A stretch of DNA of 8,349 bases, from the NCBI GenBank assembly GCA_017652715.1, contig JAGCAL010000073.1, forward strand, positions 1-8,349, in the 5' to 3' direction. Source of the DNA: Candidatus Saccharimonadota bacterium. GTDB lineage: Bacteria; Patescibacteriota; Saccharimonadia; Saccharimonadales; Saccharimonadaceae. Shown here piece after piece: positions 1 through 5,614 of this stretch. How positions within the stretch are numbered: position 1 is the first letter of the stretch; each line of letters starts with the position of its first letter. The notes beneath the pieces are model-generated. The model saw only the letters and a program-made list of their open reading frames with translations, was not told where the DNA came from and did no database searches. The position numbers were made by a program, and so were the translations under genes.

Positions 1-13
1 CGTCGCTAAACAT
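1..13 (-). CDS. 5' end of a divergent gene, product unknown
   Basis: Only four codons are inside the window (ATG at 13..11, reading M-F-S-D), so no function can be given. The start is supported by a strong Shine-Dalgarno AAAGGAG at 25..19 on the minus strand, 5 nt before the ATG, and by an extended -10 element further upstream. It is transcribed away from sufC and shares the 112-bp intergenic region with it. The gene continues beyond the left edge. Confidence 0.6.
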
Positions 14-40
14 TTTATCTCCTTTAACTAATATAATTTT

Positions 41-49
41 ATTGTATCA
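41..49 (-). promoter_or_regulatory. Extended -10 promoter for the divergent minus-strand gene
   Basis: On the minus strand the sequence reads TGaTACAAT (49..41), a TG-extended -10 with one mismatch to TATAAT. The predicted transcription start is near 34, giving a leader of about 21 nt that contains the Shine-Dalgarno at 25..19. No convincing -35 is seen, as is usual for extended -10 promoters. Confidence 0.45.
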
Positions 50-69
50 TGCATTTTACCCCTATGGCA

Positions 70-78
70 TGTTATAAT
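70..78 (+). promoter_or_regulatory. Extended -10 promoter for sufC-sufB
   Basis: TGtTATAAT is a perfect extended -10 hexamer (TATAAT at 73-78). The predicted transcription start is near 85, giving a leader of about 41 nt before the sufC ATG. No clear -35 at 16-18 bp spacing. It lies back to back with the minus-strand promoter at 41-49. Confidence 0.6.
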
Positions 79-125
79 CTAACCAAGTATCACGAAATAT
101 AGATGACAAGAACAATAAGATTACA

Positions 126-827
126 ATGCTAGAACTAAAAGATATCAGCTTCGAAGTAAAAAATGGGTCTAGGACAAAAATCCTGGACTCTATTTCGCTG
201 AAAGTAAAAAGCGGTAGTTTTACGGTTATTACTGGTCCGAATGGTAGTGGAAAATCTACCCTTGCAAAAATCATCATGGGCATAAAAGCCCCGACTAGCG
301 GACAAATTCTTTTGAACAAAAAAGATATCACGAATTCATCTATAACCGACCGCGCTAAAAAAGGCCTCGCCTTTTCATTCCAGCAGCCAGTAAAATTTAA
401 AGGAATTAAAGTCTACGATTTATTAAACATTGCGCGTGGCGAACTGATTTCGGAAGAAGAAGCCGGAGAATATTTAAAGCAAGTCGGTTTAGAACCAAGC
501 TCGTATTTACTTCGAGAAGTAAACGACAAATTATCCGGTGGGGAACTAAAACGCATTGAAATTGCGAGCGTGCTGGCAAGAAATGCTGAAATTTTAATTT
601 TTGACGAGCCGGAAGCCGGTATTGATCTTTGGAGTTTTGAAAACCTGACTAAAATCTTTAAAGAATTAAAAACTGAAAACCACACCATAATTATCATTTC
701 GCACCAAGAAAGAATTTTAAAAATCGCCGACGAAATTATCGTGTTAGAAGAAGGTAAAATTAAAAGTCACGGCAAACCGGCACAAATTTTACCAACAATT
801 ATTGGAGCGAAAAATGGAACTGACTAA
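126..827 (+). CDS. sufC: SufC-type ABC ATPase of Fe-S cluster assembly
   Basis: This 233-residue cytoplasmic ATPase should power the Fe-S scaffold encoded by the next gene. Visible motifs are Walker A GPNGSGKST (37-45), a Q-loop at Gln86/87, the ABC signature LSGGE (136-140), Walker B ILIFDE (156-161) with the following EPEAGID D-loop, and the H-loop His193. There are no membrane segments, and the length fits SufC (about 250). The EPEAGIDLWSF stretch resembles archaeal and minimal-system SufC proteins more than E. coli SufC; this is from memory, not a search. The first ATG fits the family N-terminus (MLELKDISF), but there is no clear Shine-Dalgarno before it. The 3' end overlaps the sufB start by 14 nt, so the two are almost surely co-transcribed and translationally coupled. 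A generic ABC transporter ATPase is unlikely because the partner is a SufB/D protein and no permease is present. Confidence 0.93.
   Translation: MLELKDISFEVKNGSRTKILDSISLKVKSGSFTVITGPNGSGKSTLAKIIMGIKAPTSGQILLNKKDITNSSITDRAKKGLAFSFQQPVKFKGIKVYDLLNIARGELISEEEAGEYLKQVGLEPSSYLLREVNDKLSGGELKRIEIASVLARNAEILIFDEPEAGIDLWSFENLTKIFKELKTENHTIIIISHQERILKIADEIIVLEEGKIKSHGKPAQILPTIIGAKNGTD
804..807 (+). promoter_or_regulatory. Ribosome binding site that sets the sufB start
   Basis: GGAG lies inside the end of sufC, 6 nt before the ATG at 814. It argues for the ATG at 814 over the in-frame TTG at 802, whose own position would overlap the Shine-Dalgarno. Confidence 0.6.
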
Positions 828-1737
828 AGAAGAAAAGCAGATTTTATGCGAAGTAGCTGACGTCTTTGAAATTCCGGAAGGAGCATATAACTTCCGCGTC
901 AATGGTAAATCGGTTGGCCGAAAATCTACAGAAAACATTGATATAAAAACCCGAGCCAACAAATCCGGCCTAGAAATCTACGTTAAAAAGGGAACTAAAA
1001 ACGAAACCGTACATATCCCAGTCGCAATTAGCACAACCGGCTTAAAGGAAGTTGTCTATAACGATTTTTATATCGGCGACGACGCGGATGTCGTAATTAT
1101 CGCTGGCTGCGGAATTTATAACTGCGGTGGTCAAGAGTCGGTGCATGACGGCGTCCATCGTTTTTATGTTGGCAAAAATTCCAAAATTAAATATATTGAA
1201 CGACATTATGGCTTCGGCCACGGAAGCGGCGGTAAAATTCTGAACCCAACAACCGAGGTTCACCTAGAAAAAGGCGCCGAGGCAGAACTCTTTATGGAAC
1301 AAATTAAAGGTGTTGATTCTACTGTTCGTAAAACCACAGCGACTCTAGAAGACGGCGCTAAATTAGTCGTTAAAGAGCGTCTATTTACTCATGGTCGCCA
1401 AAACGCCGAAAGTATTTATAATGTAGAGCTAAACGGTAAGGATTCGGCGGCTACGGTCGCTTCCCGTTCGATCGCTCGAGACTGCTCAAAGCAAACTTTT
1501 CGAGCTACGATTATCGGAAATAATACCTGTCGCGGTCATTCCGAATGTGACGCGATTATTATGGACGAAGCCGAGGTCCATGCTATCCCAGCCCTCGACG
1601 CAAAGACTAAAGATGCCGAGCTTATCCACGAAGCAGCTATCGGTAAAATCGCTTCTCTCGAGCTTACGAAGCTCATGACTCTCGGCCTCTCTTGCGCCGA
1701 AGCTGAGTCTAAAATCATCAACGGTTTCTTGCGTTAA
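814..1737 (+). CDS. sufB: Short SufB/SufD-family Fe-S cluster scaffold protein
   Basis: A 307-residue SufB/D-family protein, the partner of SufC in building Fe-S clusters in the cytoplasm. The family is clear from the beta-helix body and the C-terminal block HAIPALDAKTKDAELIHEAA (256-275) followed by IGKI and the helical tail GLSCAEAESKIINGFLR. Cys245 in HSECDA aligns by eye with the functional Cys of E. coli SufB (YSQCDS, Cys405). Further Cys are at 12, 99, 104, 224, 239 and 293. It is much shorter than E. coli SufB (495), lacking most of the N-terminal domain, and resembles the short SufB-like proteins of archaea and other minimal systems. It is the only SufB/D protein in the operon, so a homodimer bound to two SufC subunits is the simplest model (inference). 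No sufS, sufU or sufE follows. The start at ATG 814 is preferred to TTG 802. Confidence 0.9.
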   Translation: MELTKEEKQILCEVADVFEIPEGAYNFRVNGKSVGRKSTENIDIKTRANKSGLEIYVKKGTKNETVHIPVAISTTGLKEVVYNDFYIGDDADVVIIAGCGIYNCGGQESVHDGVHRFYVGKNSKIKYIERHYGFGHGSGGKILNPTTEVHLEKGAEAELFMEQIKGVDSTVRKTTATLEDGAKLVVKERLFTHGRQNAESIYNVELNGKDSAATVASRSIARDCSKQTFRATIIGNNTCRGHSECDAIIMDEAEVHAIPALDAKTKDAELIHEAAIGKIASLELTKLMTLGLSCAEAESKIINGFLR

Positions 1738-1766
1738 AAATGATTAAATTATAATCATAAAAACTC

Positions 1767-1795
1767 TTGCATTTCCATATTTAGTGGTGTATATT
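1767..1795 (+). promoter_or_regulatory. Promoter of nrdD-nrdG
   Basis: A -35 TTGCAT (1767-1772) and a -10 TATATT (1790-1795) are separated by 17 bp. This is the best-formed -35/-10 pair in the window. The predicted transcription start is near 1802, giving a leader of about 130 nt before nrdD. Confidence 0.6.
1772..1787 (+). promoter_or_regulatory. Candidate NrdR box 1 (weak)
   Basis: TTTCCATATTTAGTGG matches the known NrdR consensus (ACACWATATATWGTGT, from memory) at 10 of 16 positions, best in its right half. It sits between the -35 and -10. It starts 33 bp before box 2, about three helical turns and 1-2 bp more than the usual NrdR pair spacing. Confidence 0.35.
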
Positions 1796-1804
1796 AGATA
1801 CAAG

Positions 1805-1820
1805 ACACTATATCTAGCGC
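1805..1820 (+). promoter_or_regulatory. Candidate NrdR box 2 (strong)
   Basis: ACACTATATCTAGCGC matches the NrdR consensus at 13 of 16 positions, including the whole ACACTATAT left half. It lies just after the predicted transcription start of nrdD, a suitable place for a repressor operator. NrdR is the ATP/dATP-sensing repressor of ribonucleotide reductase genes in most bacteria; its gene is not in this window. Confidence 0.5.
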
Positions 1821-1834
1821 CGGACAAGATAAAA

Positions 1835-1885
1835 GTTATTAGGTGTGGCTACTCGTCTAAGCTAGAAGGAGTCACGCGTTATAAC
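1835..1885 (+). ncRNA. Structured hairpin in the nrdD 5' leader
   Basis: A 51-nt stretch folds into one long hairpin by direct base matching. The outer stem GTTAT/ATAAC (1835-1839 with 1881-1885) is followed by a mismatched segment (1840-1844 with 1876-1880). Then come GTG/CAC, a 3-nt bulge (1848-1850), ACTC/GAGT, a 1x2 internal loop, and TCTA/TAGA closing on the triloop AGC (1860-1862). About 19 pairs can form. No U-run follows, so it is not an intrinsic terminator. It could be a cis-regulatory RNA element, a messenger-stabilising stem, or an operator-type inverted repeat in DNA. I do not recognise a known riboswitch family. Confidence 0.45.
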
Positions 1886-1920
1886 AAAAAATATCATTTA
1901 TTCGAATGGACTAAATTTGA

Positions 1921-1926
1921 AGGAGG
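1921..1926 (+). promoter_or_regulatory. Strong ribosome binding site of nrdD
   Basis: A full AGGAGG stands 5 nt before the ATG at 1932. It rules out the upstream in-frame TTG at 1917, which would place the Shine-Dalgarno inside the coding region. Confidence 0.85.
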
Positions 1927-1931
1927 TTTTT

Positions 1932-4127
1932 ATGTTCAAAAGAATAGTAAAAAGGGACGGGAAAATCGTCAAGTTCGACCCGGAAAAAATTACCGAGGCG
2001 ATCACTAAAGCTGGGCTTGCGACCGAGGAATTTAAGGCGGAGCGCGCTAAGGCTCTTGCTGAGAAAGTATTGGAACGTGCGGCTGAGAAAAGTACCGGAA
2101 GAACGCCTAATGTCGAACAAATTCAGGACATCGTAGAAGAGGTCCTAATGGAATCGAAGTTCAAGAAAACCGCTCGGGCTTACATTCGCTATCGTCAGGA
2201 ACGCTCGCGGGTTCGCGACGCAAAAAGCGATCTTATGATGATTTATCGCACAATTAGTCATGCTGACGCTAGCGAAGATTCCGATGTTAAGCGCTCTAAC
2301 GCTAACGTCGATGGCAACTCGGCGATGGGTAAGATGCTTCAGTTTGGCGCCGAGGGCTCGAAAGTCTTCGCGAAGACTTTGCTTTTGCGCCCCGACATTG
2401 CTGCGGCACATGATAATGGCGACATCCATATCCACGATCTCGATTTTTATGCAACTGGTACATTAACTTGCTGTCAGTCTGATCCGTTTGTTTTGTTCGA
2501 GAACGGCGGTTTTAATACCGGTCATGGCCATCTTCGAACACCGAACTCAATTAGTTCCTACGGGGCACTCGCAGCGATTCTTCTCCAAGCCAACCAAAAC
2601 GAACAGCACGGCGGCCAGTCGATTCCGAATTTCGATTATGCCATGGCGCCGGGCGTCAACAAATCCTTCCGTAAAGCTTTGAAGCGAAACCTAAAAAAGT
2701 ATAACAGCTTTACTGGTAAAAAACTCGACCTAGAAATTAAAGATACTTATGAATACGGCGACGATAAAAAACTCGCAAAAGCTAAATGGCCAAAAGAAGT
2801 TGTTGAGGCCTCGAACGAAGATGTTGAGCGTGAGACTTTGCAGGCTATGGAAGGTTTCATTCATAATCTTAACACAATGCACTCTCGTGCTGGGGCACAG
2901 GTTCCGTTCACGTCTATTAATTTCGGCACAGATACCACTCCGGCCGGACGTCTAATTTCTAAAGACCTTCTTCAAGCTACTGAAAATGGTTTAGGGAAGG
3001 GCGAGACTCCTATTTTCCCGATCTCAATCTTCAAAGTTAAGGAAGGAGTAAACTATAATCCTGGCGACCCGAACTATGACCTATTCCAGCGCAGTATGGA
3101 AGTTTCGGCTAAAAGACTCTTCCCGAACTTCTGTTTTGTCGATGCGCCGTATAACCTTAAGTACTACAAAAAAGGTGACTACCGTACCGAAATCGCAACT
3201 ATGGGTTGCCGTACTCGCGTTTTTGCTTCGGTCTTTCCAGAATCCGACGGTATCGTGACCGGTCGTGGAAACCTCTCCTTCACAACGATAAATCTCGTAC
3301 GCATTGGTATTAAACATGGAATTTGTCTCGGCGAACGTAAGGAAGCCGACTGGGATGGTTTTTATAAAGAACTTGACGAAAAACTAGACCTCGTGAAAGA
3401 CGAATTACTTGAGCGCTTCGAATTTCAGGCTAACCAACATGTCCGTAACTTCCCGTTCCTAATGGGACAAGGTAACTGGTTCGGTTCCGAAAAACTTGGT
3501 CCGAACGATACGCTTCGTGACGTAATTAAACACGGTACGCTTTCCATCGGCTTTATCGGCCTCGCCGAAACTCTCGTCGCGATGACTGGGAAACACCATG
3601 GCGAAGATGAAGACGCACGCGAACTTGGTCTCGATATCATTACCCACATGCGCGAAAAATGCGACAGCTACTGTAAGAAATATAAGCTTAACTTCTCGCT
3701 TCTCGCAACTCCAGCTGAGGGAATCGCTGGCCGCTTTACAAAGATTGATAAGAAAGAGTTTGGCGTCATTCCTGGCGTAACCGACCGTGAATTCTATACA
3801 AACTCATTCCATGTGCCGGTTTATTATCCGATTAGCGCCTTTGAGAAAATCGAAATCGAAGCTCCATACCATAATCTTTGTAACGCTGGTCATATTACCT
3901 ATATCGAACTAGATGGCGACCCGTCGCAGAACTTGAAAGCCTTCGAATCCGTCATTCGTAAAATGCACGACGAGGGAATTGGCTACGGTTCAGTAAACCA
4001 CCCTGTCGATCGTGACCCAGTTTGCGGTTTCTCGGGTATCATTACTGGTGACCGTTGTCCGCATTGTGGACGTCTTGAAGGAGACTTGCCGTTCGAAAAA
4101 GTTAAACAATGTGTTAAGGGGCAGTAA
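1932..4127 (+). CDS. nrdD: Anaerobic (class III) ribonucleoside-triphosphate reductase
   Basis: This 731-residue cytoplasmic enzyme reduces NTPs to dNTPs using a glycyl radical made by NrdG. Residues 2 to about 95 form an ATP-cone (IVKRDGKIVKFDPEKI). The catalytic barrel shows HIHDLDFYATGTLTCC (166-181, with the Cys180/181 pair), QHGGQSIPNFDYAMAPG (225-241), QVPFTSINFG (323-332), TMGCRTRV (423-430; Cys426 is the likely thiyl-radical Cys), GRGNLSFTTINL (444-455), SLLATPAEGIAGRF (589-602 region) and NAGHITYIEL (651-660). The tail has Cys698, Cys709, Cys712 and Cys727, a zinc-ribbon-like region with Asp695 where a first Cys would be expected. The protein then ends at FEKVKQCVKGQ, where the family as I remember it continues with a loop such as RITGY. 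No downstream frame restores it. The gene overlaps nrdG by one base (TAATG). Family assignment is near certain; the C-terminus is anomalous. Confidence 0.95.
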   Translation: MFKRIVKRDGKIVKFDPEKITEAITKAGLATEEFKAERAKALAEKVLERAAEKSTGRTPNVEQIQDIVEEVLMESKFKKTARAYIRYRQERSRVRDAKSDLMMIYRTISHADASEDSDVKRSNANVDGNSAMGKMLQFGAEGSKVFAKTLLLRPDIAAAHDNGDIHIHDLDFYATGTLTCCQSDPFVLFENGGFNTGHGHLRTPNSISSYGALAAILLQANQNEQHGGQSIPNFDYAMAPGVNKSFRKALKRNLKKYNSFTGKKLDLEIKDTYEYGDDKKLAKAKWPKEVVEASNEDVERETLQAMEGFIHNLNTMHSRAGAQVPFTSINFGTDTTPAGRLISKDLLQATENGLGKGETPIFPISIFKVKEGVNYNPGDPNYDLFQRSMEVSAKRLFPNFCFVDAPYNLKYYKKGDYRTEIATMGCRTRVFASVFPESDGIVTGRGNLSFTTINLVRIGIKHGICLGERKEADWDGFYKELDEKLDLVKDELLERFEFQANQHVRNFPFLMGQGNWFGSEKLGPNDTLRDVIKHGTLSIGFIGLAETLVAMTGKHHGEDEDARELGLDIITHMREKCDSYCKKYKLNFSLLATPAEGIAGRFTKIDKKEFGVIPGVTDREFYTNSFHVPVYYPISAFEKIEIEAPYHNLCNAGHITYIELDGDPSQNLKAFESVIRKMHDEGIGYGSVNHPVDRDPVCGFSGIITGDRCPHCGRLEGDLPFEKVKQCVKGQ

Positions 4128-4678
4128 TGGCCGATTCGCTTGAGGTCTCTCTAAAGAAAATCGCTCAAGTAGCTGACGTCCCGGATGGCTACATCCGGGT
4201 CTCGGCCCCCCTTGAACGCGAGAATATCGTGAATGGAGATGGCCTTCGAGCAGTACTTTGGACGCAAAGTTGCCCAATCCATTGTATGGGCTGCCAGAAT
4301 CCAGAAACATGGGACTATAAAGCCGGAACCCTAGTTAAAATCGAGGATATTAAAAAAGAGTTATCTAAATTTAAAGGACAGGACGGCCTAACGTTTTGCG
4401 GCGGCGAGCCCTTTGTCCAAGCTAAAGCTTGTAAAGAGATTGCCGACTTCGTTAGGGAAGAACTTGGCTGGAATGTCTGGAGTTTTACGGGCTTTACTCG
4501 TGAAATTATTAAAGAGCATGGCGGCGACGCTTGGGAATTTTTAAAGTCCCTAGATGCTCTAATTGATGGCCCGTTCGTCCTAGCTGAGCGCGACCTAAGC
4601 TTACGCTACCGCGGTTCAAGAAATCAACGACTCTTACATTTAGAACTTGGAACCGGAAAAGTTTTGCGAATAGAATAA
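4127..4678 (+). CDS. nrdG: Anaerobic ribonucleotide reductase-activating protein (radical SAM)
   Basis: This 183-residue activase uses a [4Fe-4S] cluster and S-adenosylmethionine to form the glycyl radical on NrdD. The radical-SAM motif is CPIHCMGC (Cys49, Cys53, Cys56). The SAM-binding GGEP is at 92-95. The conserved C-terminal block IDGPFVLAERDLSLRYRGS (146-164) followed by NQR is typical of NrdG. The first 20-26 residues precede the usual NrdG start region (VNGDGLRAVLW, 35-45), making it longer than E. coli NrdG (154). The ATG is part of TAATG with the nrdD stop, and AAGGGG (4116-4121) lies 5 nt before it. Translation is therefore likely coupled to nrdD. There is no in-frame ATG closer to the core domain. 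All key residues are present, so activity is expected, which makes the odd NrdD C-terminus notable. Confidence 0.94.
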   Translation: MADSLEVSLKKIAQVADVPDGYIRVSAPLERENIVNGDGLRAVLWTQSCPIHCMGCQNPETWDYKAGTLVKIEDIKKELSKFKGQDGLTFCGGEPFVQAKACKEIADFVREELGWNVWSFTGFTREIIKEHGGDAWEFLKSLDALIDGPFVLAERDLSLRYRGSRNQRLLHLELGTGKVLRIE

Positions 4679-4691
4679 TTTTTGTTATAAT
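4664..4691 (+). promoter_or_regulatory. Extended -10 promoter for the DUF916-like gene
   Basis: TTGCGA (4664-4669), 16 bp, then TGtTATAAT with TATAAT at 4686-4691. The -35 lies in the last codons of nrdG. The predicted start near 4698 leaves an 18-nt leader with the GGAGG ribosome site, so the downstream gene can be expressed apart from nrdDG. Confidence 0.6.
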
Positions 4692-4706
4692 AAAAACCAA
4701 TAATGT

Positions 4707-4711
4707 GGAGG
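4707..4711 (+). promoter_or_regulatory. Ribosome binding site fixing a start without signal peptide
   Basis: GGAGG is 4 nt before the ATG at 4716. The reading frame upstream is closed by TAA at 4701-4703. The start therefore cannot be moved upstream to add a signal peptide. Confidence 0.75.
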
Positions 4712-4715
4712 TTAA

Positions 4716-5564
4716 ATGGAAAATAATACTTTTACAGTTTTACCGATGAGTCAGCGCTTCTCACTCGAGGCCGGAAAGACCTATAGCGGTAAAATAACTA
4801 TTGTAAATCCGGTGGACTCTAGTAATGACTTTTATTACAAAGCTTCGGTTTCTCCTTATGGCGTAACCGACGAAGACTATACTGCCGACCTAACTACCGA
4901 CAGCAATCGCACGATGATTGCTAAATGGATAAAAATCGACGAACCGACCGGTACAGTTAAACCGAACGAAAGTAAAGAAGTTACCTTTACGATTACTGTT
5001 CCAGAAGACGCTCCGGCCGGCGGCCAGTATGCCGCAATCGCAATCGCTTCAAACGATGCGATGAATAGTAGTAACGGCGTAGCCGTACAAAACGTTTTCG
5101 AAATGGCAAGTATCGTTTATGGTATGGTCGCTGGAGAGACTGTTCACGAAGGTGAGATTCTAGAAAATAATGTTCCAGGTTTTGTTACGTCTAACCCAGT
5201 TACGCTTTCGGCTTTAATATCGAATACTGGTAACGTCCACGAAGACGCGACTTTCGTCATTACCGTAAAAGATTTCTTTAGCGGTAACGTTATTCTTCCT
5301 ACAGACGAAGATGACGGCGAATACTCGGAATTAATCATGCCTGAAACGACTAAAAATATCGAAAGGGAAGTATCGAACCTTCCGGCGCTCGGCGTGATGA
5401 AGATTAGCCAGACGATTTATTATCAAGGCGATGTTTCCACGGTAGAAAAAAATGTCATTATCTGCCCGATTTGGTTCTTAGCTTTATTAATCGCGACAAT
5501 AGTAGCTATTATTGCTACGATCGTTATGATCGTTAAAAGACATCATAAGTCTAAAAGAGCTTAA
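4716..5564 (+). CDS. DUF916-like Ig-fold protein with C-terminal membrane anchor
   Basis: A 282-residue protein of two beta-rich, Ig-like domains. The first (about 5-140) has the pattern of DUF916/surface-protein modules: SLEAGKTYSGKITIVNP, a segment WIKIDEPTGTVKPNESKEVT (71-90), then TITVPEDAPAGGQYAAIAI (92-110). The second (about 155-245) includes LSALISNTGNVHEDATFVIT (164-183), typical of a DUF3324- or NEW3-like stalk domain. A single membrane helix (252-273, IWFLALLIATIVAIIATIVM) precedes the basic tail KRHHKSKRA, which should stay in the cytoplasm. Relatives usually have an N-terminal signal peptide; here the protein begins directly at the mature domain, and the start is well fixed. It lies next to a secreted FISUMP protein, suggesting a cell-surface role, perhaps binding cell-wall or adhesin partners (inference). 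The exact family is not certain. Confidence 0.75.
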   Translation: MENNTFTVLPMSQRFSLEAGKTYSGKITIVNPVDSSNDFYYKASVSPYGVTDEDYTADLTTDSNRTMIAKWIKIDEPTGTVKPNESKEVTFTITVPEDAPAGGQYAAIAIASNDAMNSSNGVAVQNVFEMASIVYGMVAGETVHEGEILENNVPGFVTSNPVTLSALISNTGNVHEDATFVITVKDFFSGNVILPTDEDDGEYSELIMPETTKNIEREVSNLPALGVMKISQTIYYQGDVSTVEKNVIICPIWFLALLIATIVAIIATIVMIVKRHHKSKRA

Positions 5565-5573
5565 GAAGAGTTT

Positions 5574-5589
5574 AGAAAGCTTGCTTTTT
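5574..5589 (+). terminator. Weak possible terminator after the DUF916-like gene
   Basis: AGAAAG, loop CTTG, CTTTTT forms a 6-bp stem (one G-T pair) 10 nt after the stop at 5564. The T-run is part of the stem rather than after it, so termination would be weak at best. The same bases contain the -35-like TTGCTT of the next promoter. Confidence 0.25.
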
Positions 5590-5608
5590 AAAGCCCTTAT
5601 GCTAAAAT
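5581..5608 (+). promoter_or_regulatory. Promoter for the FISUMP protein, predicted leaderless
   Basis: TTGCTT (5581-5586), 16 bp, then TGcTAAAAT with the -10 hexamer at 5603-5608. Exactly 6 nt lie between the -10 and the ATG at 5615, so the normal transcription start would be the A of the start codon. There is no room for a Shine-Dalgarno. Confidence 0.5.
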
Positions 5609-5614
5609 TGACCT

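Noticed and set aside
62..331. Minus-strand open frame of 89 codons overlapping the start of sufC
   Set aside because: It lies opposite well-supported SufC motifs, has no ribosome site and shows no recognisable domain; the divergent gene really starts at 13.
1741..1757. TGATTA-AATTA-TAATCA inverted repeat after sufB as a terminator
   Set aside because: A 6-bp, almost pure A/T stem with no T-run after it; too weak. A TATAAT inside it lacks a well-spaced -35.
1784..2008. 74-codon plus-strand frame across the nrdD leader
   Set aside because: It starts at a non-ATG codon within the nrdD promoter, runs through the leader hairpin and overlaps nrdD in another frame, with no ribosome site.
4113..4130. 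Programmed -1 frameshift fusing NrdD to NrdG at AAGGGG
   Set aside because: The bases do not form a proper X XXY YYZ slippery site in the NrdD frame, and the TAATG overlap with AAGGGG as ribosome site explains the arrangement by simple coupling.
851..4180. Identical 14-mer AAGTAGCTGACGTC in sufB (851-864) and nrdG (4167-4180)
   Set aside because: Both encode VADV in the same frame. A repeat of this length in 8 kb can arise by chance with shared codon bias, and the flanks do not match.
3990..4310. 106-codon minus-strand frame across the nrdD/nrdG junction
   Set aside because: Opposite strongly conserved NrdD and NrdG coding sequence, so it is a shadow frame.
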